Shown piece by piece: positions 8,579 to 18,100 of a DNA stretch of 64,000 nt (its first letter is position 1; each line of letters opens with the position of its first letter). Under the pieces are notes generated by a model. The model was not told the DNA's origin, did not search any database, and was given only the letters and a program-made list of their open reading frames with translations. The DNA comes from Roseiarcus sp963764955 (GTDB taxonomy: Bacteria; Pseudomonadota; Alphaproteobacteria; Rhizobiales; Beijerinckiaceae), in contig CAVXVE010000052.1 of the NCBI GenBank assembly GCA_963764955.1, positions 1-64,000 of the forward strand. The letters run 5' to 3'. The position numbers and the translations under genes are program-made.

Positions 8579-9355
8579 TCATTCGCGCTCGCCCGGTGAG
8601 CGGCCGGCACGGAATCGGCGCACATAGTCGACGTTGTAGAGCTCGCTCTCGCGGAAGTCCTCCGCGTCGAGCACGGGGCCGACGAGAATAAGCGCGGTGC
8701 GCTCGATTGACGACTCGCGCAACGCGTCCACGAGTTCCCCGAGCCTCGCGCGCACTACGCGTTCGTCCGGCCATGAAGCCCGCGCCACGACCGCGGCTGG
8801 ACAATCGGCGCCGTAAAACCGCGTGAGCTCGACAACGACATGCTCCACAGCATGGACCGAAAGGTGGATGGCAAGCGTCGCGCCGGTCGCCGCAAAACCA
8901 GCCAGCGTCTCTCTTTCGGGCATCGGCGAGGCCCGGCCGGACGTGCGCGTCAGCACCAAGGATTGCGCGAGGCCAGGCAGCGTCAGTTCGCGCCCAAGCG
9001 CGGCGGCCGCGGCGGCGAAGGCGGGCACGCCGGGCGTGATCGTGTATGGCGCCCCTGCCCGCTTGAGGCGCCGCAATTGCTCGCCCATGGCGCTCCAGAT
9101 CGAAAGGTCGCCCGAATGGAGCCGCGCGACGTCCTCGCCCTTCGCCGTCGCCTCGAGGCAGAGCGTGATGATCGCGTCGAGATCGAGCGGCGCGGTGTCG
9201 ACGATCCGTGCGCCGGGCGGACAATGGTCGAGCAGCGCACGCGGGACGAGCGAGCCAGCATAGAGGCAGACTGGAGAGCGCGCGATGAGATCGCGCCCAC
9301 GCACGGTGATGAGATCGGGAGCGCCAGGGCCGGCGCCGATGAAGTGCACGGTCAT
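8579..9355 (-). CDS. cobM: Precorrin-4 C11-methyltransferase
   Basis: SAM-dependent tetrapyrrole methylase that methylates C11 of precorrin-4. The N-terminal VHFIGAGPGAPDLITVRG is the class III methylase glycine-rich loop. LHSGDLSIWSAMGEQ and TPGVPAFAAAAAALG are the substrate- and SAM-binding loops specific to CobM/CbiF. 258 residues, as expected. The start overlaps the cobE stop by 4 bases (ATGA), so cobL, cobE and cobM are translationally coupled. It is tail-to-tail with cbiD, 35 bases apart. Confidence 0.95.
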   Translation of the reverse strand: MTVHFIGAGPGAPDLITVRGRDLIARSPVCLYAGSLVPRALLDHCPPGARIVDTAPLDLDAIITLCLEATAKGEDVARLHSGDLSIWSAMGEQLRRLKRAGAPYTITPGVPAFAAAAAALGRELTLPGLAQSLVLTRTSGRASPMPERETLAGFAATGATLAIHLSVHAVEHVVVELTRFYGADCPAAVVARASWPDERVVRARLGELVDALRESSIERTALILVGPVLDAEDFRESELYNVDYVRRFRAGRSPGERE

Positions 9356-9774
9356 CGTCGCTCCAAGGTTGGCCGCTCCGGAGACAAGGCGACGGCGCAG
9401 GTCGCGCCGTCGGCGGCGAGCCGCGGTCCAAGGAGCCGTGCGCCTTCGCCCGCGCCGGCGAGCGCGGCGGCCTCGGCGATGTTGAATGCGCCGAAGCGAC
9501 TCTGCGCCGCCGTCGAAGGCGTAAGGATTCGTTTGGCCTGCGCGTTCAGCGCCACAAGCGGCAGCGCAGTGAGCTTCACGCCAAGAAGGCGCGCCGCTTC
9601 GATAAGCCCTGGCTCATCGGCCTTCGCCTCAAGCGTGAACATGCACAGCGCGCCTTCGGGCGCGCCGGCTTCCTCAAGCGCCCGGCGCGCCAGCGCCGCG
9701 ATCGCCTCGCCCGCAATGCCGGCGCGACAGCCCACGCCGATGGCGACGATTCGACTCGAGGCTCGCCGGCTCAT
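9352..9774 (-). CDS. cobE: CobE / CbiG C-terminal domain protein
   Basis: 140 residues matching the stand-alone CobE protein of the aerobic pathway, homologous to the C-terminal domain of CbiG. Typical segments are VAIGVGCRAG at the N-terminus, LEAKADEPGLIEAARLLGV, and SRFGAFNIAEAAAL. In the anaerobic route CbiG opens the delta-lactone; the exact role of CobE in the aerobic route is not settled, though it is needed for normal flux and binds pathway intermediates. The start was set at ATG for MSRRASSRIVAIGVG because it overlaps the cobL stop by 4 bases and gives the family length. Confidence 0.9.
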   Translation of the reverse strand: MSRRASSRIVAIGVGCRAGIAGEAIAALARRALEEAGAPEGALCMFTLEAKADEPGLIEAARLLGVKLTALPLVALNAQAKRILTPSTAAQSRFGAFNIAEAAALAGAGEGARLLGPRLAADGATCAVALSPERPTLERR

Positions 9775-10982
9775 GGCTTGACAAGCCGCCACTGCACGAT
9801 CGGCATCGCCGCGCGCCAGCCGGAATAGCGCCCAACCGGCTCGGCATGCGCGACTGCTATCTGCACAAGCTCCCCGCCAAAGCGCGCGCGCCAATCGATG
9901 CAGGCGGCCTGCGTCTCCAGCGTCACTGCGTTGACGATCAGCCGTCCGCCGGAACAGAGCGCGTCGTAGGCGCGTTCGATCATGCCCGGCGCGCTCGCCC
10001 CGCCGCCGATGAAGATTGCGTTCGGCGTCGCCAAGGCGCCGAAGGCTCGAGGCGCCTCGCCCGTGACGACAGAAAGGCCCGGCGCGCCGAAGCTCAACGC
10101 GTTGCGAGCGATGCGCTCGGCGCGATCATGGCGGATCTCGATCGCGACCGCCTTGTTCGCGGGATCGGCGAGCATCCATTCGATGGCGATCGAGCCCGAG
10201 CCTGAGCCCACGTCCCACAACAATTGACCGCGTCCGGGCGCAAGCTGAGACAGGGTCATGGCGCGAACCTCGCGCTTCGTGATTTGCCCGTCGTGCTCGA
10301 ACCAGTCGTCGGGCAGCCCGGCCACACGCGGCAGAATGCGCGCGCCGAGATCGGCGATGACTTCGAGCGCAATCGTGTTCAAATCGGCGATGTCGCCGAG
10401 CGCAAAGCCTTTCGCCTCCGCAGTGCGAATGCGCTCTCGCGGGCCGCCTATCGCCTCGCAAATGGTGAGCTTCGAGCGCCCCATGCCGCGCGCCGTGATA
10501 AGCGCCGCCAGTTTTGGCGGCGTGGCGTGATCCCACGACAACGCCAGAATGCGCGCGCCATTGTATAAATGCGGAATGATCGCTTCGAGCGGCCGGCCGT
10601 GCAGCGACACGAGCGCGCAATCCTGCTGGCTCCAGCCAAGCCGTCCCGCGGCGAGCGCGAAGGCAGATGGCGCTGGGACGCAAACCATCTCGTCCACGGG
10701 GAAACGCCGCATCAACATCGCGCCGACGCCGAAGAAGAACGGATCGCCGCTGGCGAGCACACATACCGCGCGGTCGCGATGGGCTTCGATCGCGTCGAGC
10801 GCGTTCTCGATTGGCGACGGCCAGGCGAGCGTCTCGGCTTTCAACGATCCGGCGAGCGCGAGATGTCGCTTGCCGCCAACCACAAAGGCCGCTTGCGCGA
10901 CGAGCCGCCGCGCGGCAGGAGTGAGGCCGTCGAACCCGTCCTCGCCGATGCCGACGAGGCCAAGCCAGCGTTCGCCTCTCAC
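9771..10982 (-). CDS. cobL: Precorrin-6Y C5,15-methyltransferase (decarboxylating)
   Basis: Bifunctional enzyme that methylates C5 and C15 and decarboxylates the acetate chain at C12. The N-terminal half is a CbiE-type methylase (LGLVGIGEDGFDGL, ASGDPFFFGVGAML, PAPSAFALAAGRLGWSQQD). The C-terminal half is a CbiT-type Rossmann methyltransferase (LWDVGSGSGSIAIEWM, IFIGGGASAPGMIE). 403 residues, the full fused length. It starts with GTG at 10982 and is divergent from cobK, with only 11 bases between the two proposed start codons. It is followed by coupled cobE and cobM. Confidence 0.95.
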   Translation of the reverse strand: MRGERWLGLVGIGEDGFDGLTPAARRLVAQAAFVVGGKRHLALAGSLKAETLAWPSPIENALDAIEAHRDRAVCVLASGDPFFFGVGAMLMRRFPVDEMVCVPAPSAFALAAGRLGWSQQDCALVSLHGRPLEAIIPHLYNGARILALSWDHATPPKLAALITARGMGRSKLTICEAIGGPRERIRTAEAKGFALGDIADLNTIALEVIADLGARILPRVAGLPDDWFEHDGQITKREVRAMTLSQLAPGRGQLLWDVGSGSGSIAIEWMLADPANKAVAIEIRHDRAERIARNALSFGAPGLSVVTGEAPRAFGALATPNAIFIGGGASAPGMIERAYDALCSGGRLIVNAVTLETQAACIDWRARFGGELVQIAVAHAEPVGRYSGWRAAMPIVQWRLVKP

Positions 10983-10993
10983 GGAGCGGCCCC

Positions 10994-11749
10994 CTGAACC
11001 GCCTTCGCCTGCTCATTCTCGGCGGCACGTCGGAAGCAAGCGCGCTCGCGCGGCGGATTGCCGGTGAGCGCGACGTTACGGGCGTTCTCTCGCTTGCGGG
11101 CGCGACCGCCAATCCTGCCCGATCGCCGATCCCTCAGCGCATTGGCGGCTTCGGCGGCGCCGAGGGCCTCGCCGCCTATCTCGCGGCCGAGCGCAACGGC
11201 GCCGTCGTCGACGCGACTCATCCGTTCGCTTCGCGCATGTCGGCCAACGCCATCGCCGCGTGCCGCGCGACCGGTACACCGCTTGTCGTGTTCACCCGAC
11301 CGCCCTGGACGCCCGAGCCGGGCGACCGCTGGCTCCAGGTGGCGACCATGGACGACGCGGCCCTGGCTCTCGGGGCTGAGCCGAGAACCGTTTTCCTCAC
11401 GCAAGGCCGGCTGCAGCTCGCCCCCTTCGCGCGAGCGCCGCAGCATCGCTATATCGTGCGCGCCATCGACCGCCCGGCGGAGATCGACGCGCTGCCCAAC
11501 TGCAAGCTGATCCTGGCGCGCGGGCCGTTCTCGCTCGCCCGCGAACTCGCGCTCATGCGCAATGAACGCGTTGAGGCGCTGGTGACCAAAAACAGCGGCG
11601 GGGGCGCAACCTACGCCAAGATCGAGGCGGCCCGCGCGCTTGGAATCGAGGTCGTCATCCTGCGCCGCCCGCCCCCGCCCGAGGCGGAGACTGTCCATGA
11701 TCTCGGCGCTGTCATGCGCTGGATCGCGGCTCATCGCCCGGCCCCATAA
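10994..11749 (+). CDS. cobK: Precorrin-6A reductase (apparent CTG start)
   Basis: NADPH-dependent reduction of precorrin-6A to precorrin-6B (dihydro form). The reading frame from 10994 gives the expected N-terminus LNRLRLLILGGTSEASALAR with the nucleotide-binding GGTSEA motif, then DATHPFASRMS, both hallmarks of CobK/CbiJ, and TKNSGGGATYAKIEAARALG near the end. No ATG, GTG or TTG lies in frame at the right place; the first plausible codon is CTG at 10994, with GGAG at 10983-10986 seven bases upstream. Starting at the ATG at 11237 would remove the nucleotide-binding domain. Either CTG is used or a base is wrong nearby. The 3' end overlaps the convergent cobJ by 19 bases. Confidence 0.85.
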   Translation: MNRLRLLILGGTSEASALARRIAGERDVTGVLSLAGATANPARSPIPQRIGGFGGAEGLAAYLAAERNGAVVDATHPFASRMSANAIAACRATGTPLVVFTRPPWTPEPGDRWLQVATMDDAALALGAEPRTVFLTQGRLQLAPFARAPQHRYIVRAIDRPAEIDALPNCKLILARGPFSLARELALMRNERVEALVTKNSGGGATYAKIEAARALGIEVVILRRPPPPEAETVHDLGAVMRWIAAHRPAP

Positions 11750-12489
11750 GCGCGCGGCGTCATCATCCACGGCCGCGCCCCATCCCGGGCGATGAAGCGG
11801 GTCTCGCTCGAGCCGACCATGACCAGCGTCGCCATGTCGGCGAGGCTCGGGTCGGCGTCGCGGAGCGTCGCCAGGGTCAGCGCCTCGTCGGCGCGCCCGA
11901 CCGCTCGGGCGAAAGCAACTGGCGTCGTCGGCGCCTTCGCGCCCCGCAGCAGGTCGAACGCTTGCATGATGCGGGTCGGCCTGGCCTGCGAAGCCGGATT
12001 GTAAAGCGCGATAACGAAATCACCCTCGCACGCCGCGCGGAGGCGGCGCTCGACGATCGTCCAGGGCTTGAGGTTGTCGGAGAGCGAGATGGCGCAGAAG
12101 TCGTGGCCGAGCGGCGCGCCGAGCCGAGCCGCGGCCGCCTGCATCGCCGTAACGCCGGGCATGACCCGAACGTCGAGCTTGAGCCATTCGGGCTTCTCCT
12201 CGATCGCCTCGAACAAAGCCGAAGCCATGGCGAACACGCCCGGATCGCCGCCGGAAACGACGGCGACCCGGCGGCCTCCTTCCGCAAGCTTCAAGGCAAG
12301 CCGGGCGCGCTCCATCTCCAGGCGATTGTCGCTGCCGTGGACGCGCTGGTCCGGCCCCAAGGCCAGGCGATCGACATAGGAGCTATAGCCCACAATATCG
12401 CTCGCCTCCGCGATTGCCCGGCCGGCCTCTGGAGTCATCCATTCGGCTGGACCCGGGCCGAGCCCGACAACGGCGACGCTCCCGCTCAA
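11731..12489 (-). CDS. cobJ: Precorrin-3B C17-methyltransferase
   Basis: Methylates C17 and drives ring contraction in the aerobic cobalamin pathway. The methylase signature is AVVGLGPGPAEWMTPEA at the N-terminus, followed by VSGGDPGVFAMASALFEA and VMPGVTAMQAAAARLGAPLG; FVIALYNPASQARP is also characteristic of CobJ/CbiH. 252 residues, full length. The start overlaps the cobI stop by 4 bases, so it is the last coupled gene of the cobG-H-I-J series. Its end overlaps cobK on the opposite strand. Confidence 0.95.
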   Translation of the reverse strand: MSGSVAVVGLGPGPAEWMTPEAGRAIAEASDIVGYSSYVDRLALGPDQRVHGSDNRLEMERARLALKLAEGGRRVAVVSGGDPGVFAMASALFEAIEEKPEWLKLDVRVMPGVTAMQAAAARLGAPLGHDFCAISLSDNLKPWTIVERRLRAACEGDFVIALYNPASQARPTRIMQAFDLLRGAKAPTTPVAFARAVGRADEALTLATLRDADPSLADMATLVMVGSSETRFIARDGARPWMMTPRAYGAGR

Positions 12490-13217
12490 GGCCTCCGCCC
12501 CCTGCCCGGCGCGAGAATCAGCGAGAAATAGGGGGCGACGTCGTCCTGCTTCTGGCTCAGAGGCGTCACGACCTCGTCCGCCATCGTCGCCCGCTCGACA
12601 TAGATGGCGCGTTCCGCCATGCCCGTCGCGACGAGCGCTTCCTTCGCGCGGGCGAAGTTGCGGCCAATCTTCATGATCACCGCGGCGTCGGCGAGCGAGA
12701 GCCGCCGTTTGAGTTCGTCCAGCGGCAAAGTCGCGGGCAGCACGACGAGCGCATCATCCCCCCACGCCATCGGCGCGCCCGCAACACCCCACGCCCCGCA
12801 GATGCTGGACACCCCCGGCACGATGGTGACATCGAAACGGTCGCGCAAGCGGACGAACAGATGCATGAACGAGCCGTACAGCAACGGGTCGCCCTCGCTG
12901 AGCAGCGCGACGTCCCGGCCCGCTTCAAGATGCGCAGCGATCGCGACCGTGCTCTCCTTGTAGAACCACGCCAGCGCCTCACGATACGGCGGATCGTCGA
13001 AATGCAATTCGTCGGTCATCGGGTAATAGAGCGGCAGCTCCACATGCGTGGGCTTGAGCCAGCAATCGACGATCGCGCGCGCGTTGCCGCGCCGTCCGGC
13101 CTTGGCGAAGAAGGCGACGACGGGCGCGGCGGCGATGATCCTGGTCGCCTTGACGGTCAGCAGTTCGGGATCGCCCGGCCCAACGCCGACGCCGTACAGA
13201 CGGCCCATCGCGCTCAT
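12486..13217 (-). CDS. cobI: Precorrin-2 C20-methyltransferase
   Basis: SAM-dependent methylation of precorrin-2 at C20, the entry step into the corrin branch. The N-terminal LYGVGVGPGDPELLTVKA loop and LLSEGDPLLYGSFMHLF plus VPGVSSICGAWGVAG are diagnostic of CobI/CbiL. 243 residues from the ATG at 13217, whose A and T are shared with the cobH stop (ATGA overlap). A longer reading upstream exists but is antisense-like and lies within cobH. It is coupled to cobJ downstream. Confidence 0.95.
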   Translation of the reverse strand: MSAMGRLYGVGVGPGDPELLTVKATRIIAAAPVVAFFAKAGRRGNARAIVDCWLKPTHVELPLYYPMTDELHFDDPPYREALAWFYKESTVAIAAHLEAGRDVALLSEGDPLLYGSFMHLFVRLRDRFDVTIVPGVSSICGAWGVAGAPMAWGDDALVVLPATLPLDELKRRLSLADAAVIMKIGRNFARAKEALVATGMAERAIYVERATMADEVVTPLSQKQDDVAPYFSLILAPGRGRRP

Positions 13218-13843
13218 TCCGTGTCGCTCGCCAGCGCATTGACGGCCGCCGCCGCCATCGCGCTGCCGCCCTTGCGTCCACGCATGACAATAGCCGGCGC
13301 GCCGCTCTCGATCAGCGCCTCTTTCAATTCCGCCGCGCCAACGAAGCCGACCGGCATGCCGACAATCGCAGCGGGACGCGGAGCGCCTGCGGCGATTGCC
13401 TCGAGCAAACGAAACAGAGCGGTCGGCGCATTGCCAATCGCGACCACAGAGCCGCCAAGCCGCGGCAACCAGAGGTCGATCGCCGCCGCCGTGCGTGTCG
13501 TGCCGAGCCTGGCGGCGAGCGCGGGCGTGGAAGCATCGCCAAGCGTGCAAATCACCTCGTTGCTGGCGGGCAGCCGGGCGCGCGTCACCCCTTCGGCGAC
13601 CATCCGCGCATCGCAGAAGACCGGCGCGCCGGCTCGAAGCGCCTCCCGCGCCGCCTCCGCCGCGCCGGGCGAGAAGACGAGATCGCGAGCCGTCTCCACC
13701 ATGCCGCAGGCATGGATGACCCGCACCGCGACTCGTTCTTCGAGCGGCGAGAAGCGTGCAAGGTCAGTCTCGCTGCGAATGATGGCGAAGGACCTGCGGT
13801 AGATATGCGCTGGATCCTTCTCGTAGTCGTAGCTCGGCTTCAC
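13214..13843 (-). CDS. cobH: Precorrin-8X methylmutase
   Basis: Moves the C11 methyl group to C12 to give hydrogenobyrinic acid. The conserved catalytic His lies in VRVIHACGMVE. Other hallmarks are FCDARMVAEGV, AIGNAPTALFRLLE and VGMPVGFVGAAELKE. 209 residues, the expected size. The start is the GTG at 13843 (VKPSYDYEKDPAHIYRRSF), sharing bases with the cobG stop (GTGA). This gives the N-terminus seen in other CobH proteins. It is part of the tightly overlapped cobN-G-H-I-J run. Confidence 0.95.
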   Translation of the reverse strand: MKPSYDYEKDPAHIYRRSFAIIRSETDLARFSPLEERVAVRVIHACGMVETARDLVFSPGAAEAAREALRAGAPVFCDARMVAEGVTRARLPASNEVICTLGDASTPALAARLGTTRTAAAIDLWLPRLGGSVVAIGNAPTALFRLLEAIAAGAPRPAAIVGMPVGFVGAAELKEALIESGAPAIVMRGRKGGSAMAAAAVNALASDTE

Positions 13844-15150
13844 GACGGTCTCCCGCCCGCGAACATCTGCACGCCTTCGCCGGCAAGGAGCTGAGCGACC
13901 TCCGCGCTCGAGACGCCGCGCCGCGCAGGGGAGTCGCCAGCCCTCCCGGCGAGAATGAGATCGTAGCCCGCCTGGGTCGCGGTCAAAGTTGTCGCCGTCA
14001 CGGCGGGCCTTGCGCATCCTTTGGCGCAGCCGCTGACATGGAGGATGACGCCCTCCCCCCTTGGCAGCAACGCCGCCCAGCGCGTCGCGTCGTCGCGCAC
14101 CCGCCGATGGCCATGCGCGCAAGCGCCAGCGCCGGGACAAGCGGCGACCCGCAAGCGCGGATCACCCGCGTCGACGACAAATCCGAGATCAGCGATCGAG
14201 CCGAGCATCGACGCGGCGCCGCCCGAGTCGAGGCCAGCGATCAGAAAGGACCGCCAGGGGGTAAGCCTGAGGCCGTTCGCTCCAAGCGTCCGCGCGCGCT
14301 CAATCAGCGCGTTGAATCGATCGGCGTCGATCGCGCCGAAGGCCGCCGCCGCGCCGACGATGACCGCGGCGCCGAAGAGCTGCGCCCCGAGGAGGTCGCG
14401 CAGCGACGCGCGTCCGGCTGAACGCCGGCGCGGCTTCGCTTCGCAACCAGCCTCCGCGAAGACCGCCTGGGCGCCTTCGCGTTCGACCAGCGCCCGCATA
14501 CGCCGAGGCGCCGCTTCACCGGCGCCGGCTAGGGCGAGGAAAGCCCGGCCAAGCCGCGCCGCGACGTCGCCGATCTCATCCGGCGCGCACTCGGCGGCCA
14601 ACGCGTTCTCACCGGCGAGAAAAACCCCGAACGTGCCGCCGCGGGACGCCTCGAAGCGGATGTCCGCGTCGATATCGCCGAGCGGCAGGCGTCCCTGCGC
14701 GTCGAGGAGGAAGCTGAACTTCGCCGGCAGGCCCCGCAGGCGCTCGTCCGCCCTGAGCCGCGTCTCCAGCGCGGCGAAGCTCGGTCCGAGATCGAACGAA
14801 GCTTCAGGGTCGATGTCGTCCAGCGGGCTTGCGACAATGTTGCGCAGGCGCTCGATCTCGGGATCGGCGTCGATGAGCGCAGCCGCCTCGAGGCGCGCAT
14901 GCAGGTCGGGCAGCGTTCGCTCGGTCAAACCGCGCAGGTGAAGATTGGCGCGCGCCGAGAGGTCGATCGCGCCGTTGCCGCAGCGCATGGCGGCGTCCGC
15001 CAGCGCGGAGGCCTGATCGAGCGACAATCGCCCTCTCGGCGCCCGCACCCGCGCGAGCAGTCCGTCGCCGGTCTCCATCGGCTTGAGGGCGCCTGGACAC
15101 CAGCCCTTGCGATAGGGCGGCGCCGACCGGCGCAGCGTAATCGCGCTCAT
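13840..15150 (-). CDS. cobG: Precorrin-3B synthase (oxygen-dependent)
   Basis: Iron-sulfur and non-haem-iron monooxygenase that hydroxylates C20 of precorrin-3A and forms the lactone using O2. It is related to nitrite/sulfite reductases: two ferredoxin-like halves and a Cys cluster (ACPGAGACAHG then SGCAKGCARP, about residues 345-390) that would hold the [4Fe-4S] centre. The N-terminus has RKGWCPGALKPMETGDGL. 436 residues, full length. Its presence marks the aerobic pathway. The start overlaps the cobN stop by 4 bases. Confidence 0.95.
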   Translation of the reverse strand: MSAITLRRSAPPYRKGWCPGALKPMETGDGLLARVRAPRGRLSLDQASALADAAMRCGNGAIDLSARANLHLRGLTERTLPDLHARLEAAALIDADPEIERLRNIVASPLDDIDPEASFDLGPSFAALETRLRADERLRGLPAKFSFLLDAQGRLPLGDIDADIRFEASRGGTFGVFLAGENALAAECAPDEIGDVAARLGRAFLALAGAGEAAPRRMRALVEREGAQAVFAEAGCEAKPRRRSAGRASLRDLLGAQLFGAAVIVGAAAAFGAIDADRFNALIERARTLGANGLRLTPWRSFLIAGLDSGGAASMLGSIADLGFVVDAGDPRLRVAACPGAGACAHGHRRVRDDATRWAALLPRGEGVILHVSGCAKGCARPAVTATTLTATQAGYDLILAGRAGDSPARRGVSSAEVAQLLAGEGVQMFAGGRPS

Positions 15151-18100
15151 GGCGCCCCCTCAAGCACCGAGGCCAGAATGCGCGCGCTCGAATTGCGGCG
15201 CGAGAGCCAGAAGCCGCGCCTCGCCGCGTCCTCGAACACGCCCGCCATATGGGAAGCCGCCTGAGGATTGGCGCGGACCAGGAAAGCGCGCACAGCCTCG
15301 TCGCCAAGCGTAGCGTCGAAGATCAGATCGAACTGGGGGCTTTCCACCGCGTCGGTCAACGCCGCGAAACAATAGAGATTGTCGAGCGACTGGGCGATTT
15401 CCGCCCCGCCGCGGTGGCCGTGGCGCATTTGGCCGGAAATCCAGCGCGGATTGGCGGCGCGTCCACGAAGAGAGCGCGCGATCTCCTGCGCCAGCGTGCG
15501 GATCTTCGGCGCGTGGGCCGTGGTCGTATCAAGATGATAGAGCGTGGGATTTGCTCCCACTTCCGCCGCCGCCGCGGCAAAACCGCCTTCATGCTCGGCG
15601 ACGGCGTCCGCGTCGAGCGCGTCCTGCCCTGGCAAGTCCTGCGCGTGAACAAAGGCCTCGGCGCCGGCGACCCTCGTTCGGAACTCCCCCGCCGCTTCCC
15701 GCGCTTCGCCCTCGCCGTCATAGGCGTGGCTCGTCGCGGCGAGATAAGTCTCCGCCAGCTGGGACCGCTCGGCCCAGTCGCCCCGTGCAATGCGCGCGCC
15801 AAGCCCGACGCCATAGGCGCCGGGAGCAGCGCCAAATATTCGCGCCAGGCTTGCGCCTTGGAGAGATGCGAGCGGATTGTCGTCAACGCTCTCTTCAAGC
15901 GCAGCGACCGCGCGAACGGCGGCGGAGAACAATGCGATCTGGGCCGGAAAGACGTCGCGGAACAGGCCGGAAATGCGCAGGGTCACGTCGACCCGTGACC
16001 GGCCCAGCATCGCCAGCGGCAGCACCTCAAAACCGCTGACGCGGGTCGACGCGGCGTCCCAGGTCGGCCGGCAGCCGATGAGCGCGAGGGCTTGCGCCAG
16101 ATCGTCGCCGCCGGTGCGCATGGTCGCGGATCCCCAGAGGTCGAGCACGATGCGCTTCGGCCATTCGCCATGGTCCTGCGCATAGCGCTTGACGATCTCC
16201 TCCGCCGTGCGCCGGCCGATCTCCCAGGCGTTGCGCGTCGGCGCGGAGCGCGGATCGATGGCGTAGATATTGCGCCCGGTAGGAAGAACGTCAAGACGGC
16301 CGCGCGCCGGCGCGCCAGCCGGCCCGGGCGGTACGAACCGTCCGCCAAGCGCACGCAACAGCCCGAGCGACTCGGCGGCGCCAGAGGCCGCCACGCGGGC
16401 GCTCAGCGTGTCTCTCGCCGCCGGGTCAAGTTCGAGCCCCGCGAAGCCGTCGGCGCTATCGGGCGACTGTCCGAACACATGCAGGCCGTCGCCGACGCGC
16501 ATCTCCTTGAGGTCGCATAGCCAGGCGTCGAGGGCGACGAGCGCCTCCTCCGGCGGCTTGTCGTCTGCGGCGCATTCCTTGAGCAGGCCGGTCTCCCGGC
16601 CACGCTCGAGAATGAGCGGCGCAATGGCGCGCGCCCGGCGCGGATCGAGCGCCTGCGCCTCCGCGAATTCGTCGAACAGACCTTCGAGCTCGAGCGCTGA
16701 CCCATACGATCCCGCGGCGATCAAGGGGGGCGTCAGATGGCCGATCGCGACCGCCCCGATGCGTCGCTTCGCCTGAGCCGCTTCTCCCGGATTGTTGACG
16801 ATGAACGGATAGACGACAGGCGTCGGGCCGAGCAGGACTTCGGGCGCGCAGGTTTCACTGAGCGCGACCGCCTTGCCCGGCAACCATTCCAGCGTGCCGT
16901 GGGCCCCAAGCTGAACGATCGCGTCGACCTTTTCCTTGCGAGTGAGCCAGAAATAGAACGCGACATAGGCGTGACGCGGCGGCAGGTTGAGATTGTGATA
17001 GTCCCCCTTGCGCGAGGAGGCGTCGCCGCGGTCTGGCTGAACCGCGGCGATGAGCTTGCCGAGCCGCACGAGGCGAAGCCGGAACGCCCCATCGAACAGA
17101 TCGCGGTCGTGAGCGGGCTCACCCCACGCCGCGAGCAACGATTGCTGGAAGTCCGCCGGAGCAGCGGCAAGCTCGGCCTCATATTCAGCCAACGTCAGCG
17201 TCGCCTCGAGCGGCCCGCGCTCAAGGGCCGCGATCAGCGAAGACGCGTCCGTATCGCAGGCGACGTCATACCCCGCGGCGCGCAGTGTCTTGCAAATGGC
17301 GACGGCGCTCGCCGGCGTATCGAGGCCCACCGCATAGCCGGTGCGCCCGCCACGCGCTGGGTAATCCGGCAGCACGCAAGCGAGGCGCTTATCCCACGGC
17401 GCCATGCGCCGGAGCGCCGCCCAGCGTCGAGCAAGCTCAGCGGCGAAGTCGACTCGATCGGCGAGCGGACGATGCGCGACCGCGCTGAATTCGGTGCGGG
17501 TGTCACGCGCGCTGGCCGTCTTGAAGGAAATGGCGCGCGTGAGGATTCGCCCGTCGATCTCCGGCAGCGCGACATGCATCGCGAGATCCGAGGGGCCCAG
17601 CCCGCGCTGGGAGGCGCGCCAGACATCGAGGCCGGTTCCAGCCAGCACCACCTGCAGCACCGGCGCATCGAGCGTATCAAGCGCCGTTCCCTCCTCCGCG
17701 TCGAGGCGCGCCGAGAAGGCGGTGGCGTTGAGCACGACATCAAAGCGCCGCCCTTTGAGAAAGGCGCGTAAGCTTTCGAGCGCCGCGTCATCCTTAAGGC
17801 TCGTTACAAACACGCTCGTGACCGCAAGGCCTTTGTCGCGGAGCGCCCGCGCAAGCGTTTCGATCGGCTCAAGATCGTCCGCCAGATAGATGGAGCGATA
17901 AAAGACGATGAGGGCGCGCGCCGCCTCCGGCCCCGCCTCAAACGAAGCGCCCTCGAAGCGGCCGAAGGCGCTGACCGAAACGGGCGGCGAAGCCGCCGCG
18001 GCGCCGCCGATCTCGGAGGCGAGAACGGCGAGGCAGGCCGCCATGTTGTCGGGGCCGCCCTCGTCAAAATAGCGCCAGAGCCGTTCGGTCGCGCCGCTCT

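Noticed and set aside
7392..9431. Long minus-strand open frame across cbiD and cobM
   Set aside because: Antisense of cbiD and an out-of-frame reading of cobM; composition is Arg/Ala-rich and shows no family motif.
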